Shown piece by piece: positions 56,451 to 64,000 of a DNA stretch of 64,000 bases; position 1 is the first letter of the stretch; each line of letters begins with the position of its first letter. Below the pieces are notes generated by a model. The model did no database searches. It saw nothing but the letters and a program-made list of their open reading frames with translations, and had not been told where the DNA came from. The stretch spans positions 1,116,001-1,180,000 of the forward strand of contig CAVYJN010000006.1 of NCBI GenBank assembly GCA_963768885.1. The letters run 5' to 3'. The stretch comes from DASRIA01 sp963768885 (GTDB lineage Bacteria > Actinomycetota > Thermoleophilia > Solirubrobacterales > JBBDJG01). The translations under genes and the position numbers were made by a program.

Positions 56451-57044
56451 GTGTCGACCATCGCACGCCCGCGCTCCCTGGCGGCCGCCTTCTTCGCGCG
56501 GTCGGTGCACGACGTCGCGCGTGACCTGATCGGCTGCACGGTCGCGCACGGGCCCACGGCCGGCGTGATCGTCGAGACCGAGAGCTATCACGCCGACGAT
56601 CCCGCGTGCCACGCCTACGGCGGTCCCACTCCGCGCAGCAGCGTGCTGTTCGGCCCGCCCGCGCACGCCTACGTGTACCTCTCCTACGGCATCCACAGCC
56701 TGCTCAACTTCGTGGCCGAGCCCGACGGGGAGGCGGCGGCGGTCCTGATCCGCGCGCTCGAGCCGACGGACGGGGTGGACCTGATGCGCAGGCGCCGCGG
56801 AATCGATCGCATCGAGGAGCTGTGCTCGGGCCCGGGCAAGCTCACCCAGGCGCTCGGCATCGGACTGGACCTGAACGGCGTCCCGCTGGGCGGCGGGCCG
56901 ATCCAGGTGCTGCCGCGCGCGGACGACTGGCGTGAGCCGGTGATCGTCACGGGACCGCGCATCGGGATCACGAAGGCAACGGAGCACCCGTGGCGGTTCT
57001 GCGTGGCCGGCAGTCCCTTCGTCTCGCGCCCCCGCCCCGCTTAA
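56451..57044 (+). CDS. 3-methyladenine DNA glycosylase (Mpg/AAG type)
   Basis: 197 aa. Removes alkylated purines from DNA. Signatures: ARDLIGCTVAHGPTAGVIVE, ETESYHADDPACHAYGGPTP with the catalytic glutamate, AYVYLSYGIHSLLNFVAEPD, and the C-terminal CSGPGKLTQALGI. The GTG start fits the -10 spacing and the domain start. Confidence 0.92.
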   Translation: MSTIARPRSLAAAFFARSVHDVARDLIGCTVAHGPTAGVIVETESYHADDPACHAYGGPTPRSSVLFGPPAHAYVYLSYGIHSLLNFVAEPDGEAAAVLIRALEPTDGVDLMRRRRGIDRIEELCSGPGKLTQALGIGLDLNGVPLGGGPIQVLPRADDWREPVIVTGPRIGITKATEHPWRFCVAGSPFVSRPRPA

Positions 57045-57087
57045 TTTCGGCGCGCCCCGCCCTTATGGATCTGGAAAGGAGATGCCG

Positions 57088-57558
57088 ATGAAAGAAGGCC
57101 GCAAAGCACCGGCGTTCAAGCTGCCGGACCAGGACGGGAACACGGTGAGCCTCTCGGACTTCGCCGGCGAGACGGTGGTGCTCTACTTCTACCCGAAGGC
57201 CGACACGCCCGGATGCACGGCGCAGGCGTGCGGGATCAGGGACCGGACGGCGGACTACCAGGCCGCCGGCGTGACCGTGATCGGCGTGTCGCCCGATGCC
57301 CCGGACAAGCTGCGCGCGTTCGCGGACAAGTACGACCTCCCGTTCACGCTGCTCTCGGACCCCGACCACAAGGTGGCCGAGAAGTACGGCGTCTGGGTCG
57401 AGAAGTCGATGTACGGGCGCAGCTACATGGGCGTGCAGCGCGCGACGTTCGTGATCGGGCCCGACCGCAAGGTGCTCAGGTCGTTCCCGAAGGTCTCGCC
57501 GAAGAAGCACGACGACCTCGTGCTGGGCGCCCTCGACGAGCTGGGCGCCGCCGCCTGA
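57088..57558 (+). CDS. bcp: Thioredoxin-dependent peroxiredoxin (BCP/PrxQ type)
   Basis: 156 aa. Reduces peroxides. The peroxidatic cysteine is in YPKADTPGCTAQACGIRD, and the resolving cysteine five residues on (CTAQAC) is the PrxQ pattern. Other parts: GVSPDAPDKLRAFADKYDLP and MGVQRATFVIGPDRKVLRSF. ATG 57088 is chosen because the ribosome binding site (GGAAAGGAG, 57073-57081) is 6 nt before it; the ATG at 57082 would be too close. Confidence 0.93.
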   Translation: MKEGRKAPAFKLPDQDGNTVSLSDFAGETVVLYFYPKADTPGCTAQACGIRDRTADYQAAGVTVIGVSPDAPDKLRAFADKYDLPFTLLSDPDHKVAEKYGVWVEKSMYGRSYMGVQRATFVIGPDRKVLRSFPKVSPKKHDDLVLGALDELGAAA

Positions 57559-57559
57559 C

Positions 57560-57955
57560 TCAGCCGGTCCACCAGCCGGGCGTCATCCGGGCGTCCTTGT
57601 TCTCCGTGTTGGGGGCGCCGAAGGCGATTATCTCGGCGCCCTCGGGGCCTGCCTCGAAGCTGCGCATCGTGTCGCCGTGGACTCGGACCGCGTCGAACGG
57701 CTTCAGCTCGACCACGTCATCGTCCAGCTTCATCCGCGCGCTCCCGGACAGCACCACGTAGGTCTCCTCCTGCTCCAGGTGCTTGTGCCCGAAGGGGAGG
57801 CGGAAGTCGGGCGCGATCCTGAAGTAGCTGAGCCCGGACTTCTCGAGCCCCAGCGGCACGCGCGCGAAGTGCGCCTTCATGTTGGACCCGTACCCGAACC
57901 TCGGGGCCTGGTCCTCGACCTCCTCCTTGAGGTTGATGTGCGTGTAGCCGGCCAC
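57560..57955 (-). CDS. Single-domain cupin protein
   Basis: 131 aa with a GTG start at 57953-57955. The two cupin motifs are recognisable: FGHKHLEQEETYVVLSGSARM (metal-binding H, H and E) and LKPFDAVRVHGDTMRSFEAG. Possibly binds a small ligand or metal; no known function. The longer frame upstream lies in the tail of the PBP gene and is not coding. Convergent with the peroxiredoxin, 1 nt apart. Confidence 0.75.
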   Translation of the reverse strand: MAGYTHINLKEEVEDQAPRFGYGSNMKAHFARVPLGLEKSGLSYFRIAPDFRLPFGHKHLEQEETYVVLSGSARMKLDDDVVELKPFDAVRVHGDTMRSFEAGPEGAEIIAFGAPNTENKDARMTPGWWTG

Positions 57956-57977
57956 GGCCGCGAATAGTAGGGATCCG

Positions 57978-60216
57978 CTACGGCTCGCCGCTGCCGGCAC
58001 CGCCGGCGGTCCCGCCGGTGCCACCCGATCCGCCGTTCCCGCCGCCCGCGGGCGGGGGAGTCGGCGTCGGCGTGGGGGTCGGCTGGGGCTGCGGAGTCGG
58101 CTCGGCCGGAGTCACCTTGGGCGGCTGGTCCTCGGGAGCCTGCGGCGCGGGACGCTGCTTGCGCTTGGACTTCTCGGGCGCCGGGGTCTCCTCGGGGGTG
58201 GCCGGCGCCACCGGCGCGGTGGGCACGGCGGTCGGGCCCTGCTCGCCGGTGGTGCCCTTCCCGTCCTCCTGCGCGCGCGCCGCGCGGATCTTGTTCGCCG
58301 TCACCATGAAGTCGTGCCAGATCTCGGCGGGGAACGTCCCGCCGGCGACGGGCTCGCCGCGGTACTCGGTCTGCATCGGCCGCGCGCTGTCGGGATAGCC
58401 GACCCACACCGCCACCGTCAGGTCGTCGTCGAACCCGACGAACCAGGCATCCTGGTAGTTCTCGGTTGTGCCCGTCTTGCCGGCGGCGAACTCGCCGATC
58501 TGGGCGGCCCGGCCGGTGCCGGACGTCACGACGGTCGAGAGGATCTGCGTGGCCGTCGCGGCGACCCCCTCCGGGACCGCGCGCTTGCGCTTGACCTCGT
58601 TCTTGTCGTCGATGCCCGCGCCCTCGACCCGCGTGAACGTCACCGGGCCGCCGTCATAGGGGGCCAGCGATCCCGAGACCACGTTCCCCTTCTGCGCGAG
58701 CGTCTCGTAGGACTTCGCCATCTCGAGCGGGGTCACCCCCTGCTTCAGACCGCCCAGCACCATCGCGGGGTTGCGCGAGACGTGCGTGCGGATGCCCATC
58801 TTCTGCGCGACCCGGGCGATCGCCTTGGTCCCGACGAGCTTGTAGCCGACCTCCGCGTACACGGAGTTGTCGGAGACGGTGGTCGCCGTCGCGAGCGACG
58901 TCACGCCGCTGTAGCGGTCCTCGTAGTTCGCGACCTTGAAGTCGCCGCGCGGGCCGGAGAGGGTCTTCGGCCCCGAGACGAACGTGCGGTCCGGCGAGAT
59001 GCCCTTCTCGAGAGCCGCGATCAGGGTGAAGGGCTTGAACGCCGAGCCCGGCTGGCGCCGGCCCTGGGTCGCGAGGTTGAACGGCCGCTGCGCGAAGTCC
59101 GAGCCACCCACCATCGCGCGGATTCCGCCGGTGTCGTTGTCGATCGCGACGAGCGCGGCGCTCGGGCCGATCTGGCCGATGCGCTGCTGGATCGCCTGCT
59201 CGGCCGCCTGCTGCAGCTCGAGGTCGAGCGTCGTCTTGATCTGCAGGCCGCCGCTGAACGCGTTGCCCGATCCGTAGCGGTCGACGAGCTGGTCCTCGAT
59301 CCAGGAGGTGAAGTACGGGGCGCGGCTGATCTTCTTGGGCGTCTGGATCCGGTTGCGCGGGGGCAGCGCCTCGCGCTGTGCCTCGGCGAACTCGCTCGAG
59401 GTGATCAGGCTCTGGTCGCGCATGCGCTGCAGCACGAGGTTGCGCCGGTCGAGCGCGAGGCCCGGGTTCTGGATCGGGCTGTAGGCCGAGGGGGAGGCGA
59501 TCATGCCCGCGAGCAGCGCCGCCTCGGCGGGCGCGAGCACCTCCGCGCAGTGCGGCTCACACCCCGGGTGGCTCCAGCCGAAGTACACGCGCGCGGCCGA
59601 CTCGATGCCGTATGCGCCGGCACCGAAGTACACGGTGTTCAGGTACTCGGTGAGGATCTTCTCCTTCGTCCACTTGCGCTCGAGCTGGTAGGCGAGCGCC
59701 GCCTCCTTGAGCTTCTGGAACAGCGAGCGGTTCTTCTGGGCGACCAGCGCGTTCTTGACGAACTGCTGGGTGATGGTCGACGCGCCCTGCGCGGCCTGCT
59801 GGCGGCGCACGTCCTCCCACAGCGCCCGCGCGATGCCCTTGTAGTCGACGCCCTTGTGCTGGTAGAAGCGCTGGTCCTCGATCGCCACCACCGCGCGCTT
59901 GACGTTGGAGGAGATGTCGCCCGACCCGACCAGGATGCGGTTCTCGGCGCCGGTCAGCACGGCCAGGCGGCGCTTGTCGGGGCCCGCGTAGAGCACCGAG
60001 TTGCGCGCCTGGCGGAACTCGTTCTGCGACTCGAGCTCGGGCAGGTCCTGCGCGACGGCCATCATCATCCCGAAGACCGTCGAGACGAGCGCGAGGACCG
60101 TGAGGCCGAACAGCGTGATGGCCAGACGCCAGCCGATGGAACTGAGGCCGGGGGCGCTTGGCTACGGCGTCGGGGCCCGGGCTGGCACCTGGTCTTCTGA
60201 GCTGGTCATCCGCCAT
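57978..60216 (-). CDS. Class A penicillin-binding protein, with a one-base frameshift near the start
   Basis: Corrected 745 aa. An N-terminal cytoplasmic tail (ADDQLRRPGASPGPDAVAKR) is followed by a membrane helix (AITLFGLTVLALVSTVFGMM). The GT51 transglycosylase domain has AIEDQRFYQHKGVDYKGIAR and GASTITQQFVKN. The transpeptidase domain has SAFK (QPGSAFKPFTLI), SDN (TVSDNSVYAEVG) and KTG (FAAGKTGTTENYQDAWF). A Pro/Thr- and Gly-rich tail ends the protein. The frame shift at 60147-60148 separates the first 24 residues; without repair the protein would lack its membrane anchor. Builds peptidoglycan. Confidence 0.92.
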
Positions 60217-60354
60217 CTGAAGTGGGCCGGCACCGGCTCGCGCAGCCCGCTCGGCGACCTCGGCGGTCACTCCTACGGCACGGCGGCGGCTGAGGCAATC
60301 GACCGGCCGACGCTGCGATCGGGGTCACGGCCAGCCCGAACGAAGGCGAGAGTC

Positions 60355-60360
60355 TAGCAT
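60355..60360 (+). promoter_or_regulatory. Putative -10 box of tyrS, leaderless
   Basis: TAGCAT stands 8 nt before GTG 60369. It supports that start over the TTG at 60360. Confidence 0.45.
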
Positions 60361-60368
60361 TGGCCGCC

Positions 60369-61574
60369 GTGCCCTCCGCCGACAAAACTGCCGCATACCT
60401 GGAGCGAAACGCGGTCGATTCGCTGCCCAAGGGCGAGCTCGAGCGCAAGCTCGCGCGCGCGGCGTCGGAGGGACGGCCGCTGCGGGTCAAGCTCGGGATC
60501 GATCCCACGGCGCCCGACATCCACCTCGGCCACACGGTGGTCCTGCAGAAGCTGCGCGAGTTCCAGGACGACGGGCACGAGGTCGTGCTGATCATCGGCG
60601 ACTTCACCGGCAGGGTGGGGGACCCCTCGGGCCGCTCCGCGCTGCGACCGGTGCTCGAGCCCGAGGAGATCGAGCGCAACGCGCAGACCTTCCAGGACCA
60701 GGCGTTCAAGGTGCTGGACCCGGATCGCACGGAGGTGCGCCGCAACAGTGAATGGCTCGACATGCCGATGGACGACCTGTTCCGGCTGGTGCGAACGGTG
60801 ACGCTTGCGCGGGTGACCGAGCGCGACGACTTCACCCAGCGCCTCGCCGAGCGCCAGCCGATCTCACTGCTCGAGCTGCTGTATCCGGTGCTCCAGGGCT
60901 ACGACTCGGTGGCCGTGCGCGCCGACGTCGAGCTGGGGGGCACCGACCAGAAGTTCAACCTGCTGCTCGGCCGCGACGTGCAGCAGGCCTACGGGCAGCC
61001 GCAGCAGGCGATCCTCACCACGCCGATCCTTCCGGGCCTCGACGGCGAGCGCCGGATGTCGAAGTCGCTCGGCAACTACGTGGGCGTGACCGAGCCGCCC
61101 GAGGAGATGTTCGGGAAGCTGATGAGCCTCCCCGACGCGGCGATGCCGATCTACTACGAGCTGCTGCTGGGGGAGGGGATGGATCCCGCGGCCGCGCCCG
61201 TGGCGCAGAAGCGGGCGCTCGCACGGCGCATCGTGGAGCGCTTCCACGGCGCCGCGGCGGCGGAGGCCGCCGAGAGCCATTTCGACCGCGTCCACAAGGA
61301 CCACGCGGTGCCCGACGACGTGGAGCAGATCGAGCTCTCCCCGGGCGACCTCCAGAACGGCCTGGTGCACGTTCCCGCGCTGCTGGCCGAGCATTTCGGA
61401 ACCTCGCGCAGCGAGGCGCGCCGCCTGCTGGCCCAGGGCGGGGTGCGCCTCGACGGCGAGGCGCTCGGCGAGGGTGAGCTCGACCTGCCGCCGGAGCGGC
61501 TCGCCGGGGCGGTCCTGCAGGTGGGCCGGCGGAAGTTCCGCAGGATCGCCGTCCCGCCGCCGTCCTCGCTATAG
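60369..61574 (+). CDS. tyrS: Tyrosyl-tRNA synthetase
   Basis: 401 aa. Class I synthetase. The HIGH motif is HLGH in PDIHLGHTVVLQKL, and KMSKS is MSKS in GERRMSKSLGNYVG. Tyrosine-binding residues lie in LLYPVLQGYDSVAVRADVEL with GGTDQKFNLLLGRD. The C-terminal S4 RNA-binding domain is present (SRSEARRLLAQGGVRLDGEA). The form is the TyrRS-2 (TyrZ-like) subfamily by its HLGH motif and length. It faces away from the PBP gene and precedes the rRNA operon. Confidence 0.93.
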   Translation: MPSADKTAAYLERNAVDSLPKGELERKLARAASEGRPLRVKLGIDPTAPDIHLGHTVVLQKLREFQDDGHEVVLIIGDFTGRVGDPSGRSALRPVLEPEEIERNAQTFQDQAFKVLDPDRTEVRRNSEWLDMPMDDLFRLVRTVTLARVTERDDFTQRLAERQPISLLELLYPVLQGYDSVAVRADVELGGTDQKFNLLLGRDVQQAYGQPQQAILTTPILPGLDGERRMSKSLGNYVGVTEPPEEMFGKLMSLPDAAMPIYYELLLGEGMDPAAAPVAQKRALARRIVERFHGAAAAEAAESHFDRVHKDHAVPDDVEQIELSPGDLQNGLVHVPALLAEHFGTSRSEARRLLAQGGVRLDGEALGEGELDLPPERLAGAVLQVGRRKFRRIAVPPPSSL

Positions 61575-61658
61575 TCCCCGCCCGGTGTGGCGCCCGACGG
61601 GCTCCCCGAGGCCCCTTGGGGCTTCCAAGGACCCAGAATTCGGTGCTACACTGAGCCG

Positions 61659-61767
61659 TTGCCCGAGAGGCAGTTGGAGGAATCGGATACGACCCAGACG
61701 AAGAGTCGACTGAGAGGGACCGCGCTTCGCGGCCGCTCTGGGGCCTCTCTTCGGAGAGGCTTTTTTT
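61659..61767 (+). ncRNA. Putative small structured RNA or rRNA leader attenuator
   Basis: Follows the extended -10 TGC-TACACT (61644-61652). About 109 nt with hairpins TGCC-CGAGA-GGCA (61660-61672) and CCGCG-CTT-CGCGG (about 61720-61732), and a terminator at the end. I cannot assign it to a known RNA family. Confidence 0.4.
61743..61767 (+). terminator. Rho-independent terminator with UUCG loop before the rRNA operon
   Basis: GCCTCTC-TTCG-GAGAGGC followed by seven T. Unusually strong, and located between the presumed rRNA promoter and 16S. Confidence 0.85.
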
Positions 61768-61820
61768 CGGCTCTGCAACTGGCTTTTTGGGAAACCAGCT
61801 CGAGAGGGCTGCGGTCTTTG

Positions 61821-61836
61821 AAAACTAAACAGCATG
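61821..61836 (+). other. 5' half of the 16S pre-rRNA processing stem
   Basis: AAAACTAAACAGCATG is an exact reverse complement of 63674-63689 in the spacer. Pairing would loop out 16S for RNase III processing. Confidence 0.8.
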
Positions 61837-62019
61837 TGCGCTCCGAGCGAGGCTCGTCCCTAGCGGACGGGAATGGCTCGGATCGCGTCCAGGTTTGTAG
61901 TCGCCGCCCGGCGGGCTTTGCCATGCCGGCGCGGTGACGCTTGAGCAAGTCAGTCACGCCCTGGAATCCGCGGTGTACGCGGACCCCGTCGGGCGTGGCG
62001 ACTCTTCGTATATGCAGCA

Positions 62020-63812
<1,793 letters not shown>

Positions 63813-64000
63813 CGTCAAGATATTAAGAGCACGCGGTGGATGCCTTGGCACCAGGAGCCGATGAAGGACGTGGACGGCTGCGATAAGCCGCGGTGAGGCG
63901 CTGAACAGCCTTTGACCCGCGGATCTCCGAATGGGCAAACCCGGCGCTGGTAATGCGGCGTCGTCCTGCGCTGAACACATAGGCGTAGGAAGGCAAGCGG
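63813..64000 (+). rRNA. rrl: 23S ribosomal RNA, 5' end, cut by the window edge
   Basis: GTCAAGATATTAAGAGCACG followed by CGGTGGATGCCTTGGCA is the conserved 5' end of 23S, followed by GCCGATGAAGGACGTG. The gene continues past base 64000. Confidence 0.93.

Larger units (their letters stand above)
61575..62019 (+). other. Region between tyrS and 16S rRNA, no protein gene
   Basis: 445 nt. It holds a weak hairpin right after tyrS (GCCCC-TT-GGGGC, about 61612-61623), an extended -10 promoter element (61644-61652), a short structured RNA ending in an intrinsic terminator (to 61767), a boxA-like TCTTTGAAAAC (61815-61825), and the 5' half of the 16S processing stem (61821-61836). I see no conserved protein frame. 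Confidence 0.6.

Overview
The window is a piece of a high-GC actinobacterial chromosome. The 16S rRNA gene at the right end, the many GTG/TTG starts and the lineage-typical secreted protein at 3339-4064 point to the class Thermoleophilia, probably near Solirubrobacterales. That placement is inference from recognition, not from a search. The content is almost entirely core metabolism; I see no prophage, insertion sequence, CRISPR array or plasmid gene.

Layout: 1-4.1 kb holds the end of a glycosyltransferase cluster and small hypothetical genes. 4.1-9.5 kb holds cysK, a ThiF/MoeB-like gene, cysE, a PcrA/UvrD helicase and folD. 9.5-14 kb has a membrane protein, a cold-shock protein and gatC-gatA-gatB (tRNA amidotransferase). 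14-17.7 kb has a secreted TolB-like propeller and ilvB-ilvN. 17.7-26 kb has a DUF559-type gene and the menaquinone genes menF, menD, menC, menA, menB and menE. 26.6-34.8 kb is one giant secreted multidomain gene. 34.9-42.3 kb has ilvC, DUF4389 membrane proteins around an M48 peptidase, a class V aminotransferase and serA. 42.4-53.9 kb is a leucine/isoleucine block (leucine-rich leader peptide, leuA, an iron-ADH-like gene, an XRE-cupin regulator, leuC, a SAM methyltransferase, leuD, leuB, ilvE, cimA). 54-61.6 kb has argH, a RemA-like gene, a STAS protein, a DNA glycosylase, a peroxiredoxin, a cupin, a class A PBP and tyrS. 61.6-64 kb is the start of an rRNA operon (16S, spacer, start of 23S).

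Working together, the genes cover cysteine, serine, valine, isoleucine, leucine and arginine synthesis, menaquinone synthesis and parts of translation. The BCAA pathway is almost complete here: ilvB/ilvN, ilvC, leuA/C/D/B, cimA and ilvE. ilvD is not seen.

Three things stand out. First, many conserved genes (cysK, gatA, gatB, menB, menE, leuA, argH, the PBP, the giant secreted gene) are broken by single-base indels that are mostly not in homopolymers and that nearly all can be placed next to a third codon position. I think this is an assembly artefact from mixed strains, so these genes should be read as intact in the organism. Second, at least twelve transcription units have a TANNNT hexamer 6-8 nt before the start codon, a sign of widespread leaderless transcription. 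Third, a 31-codon peptide with five consecutive leucines lies in front of leuA, a classic attenuator design not previously annotated here.
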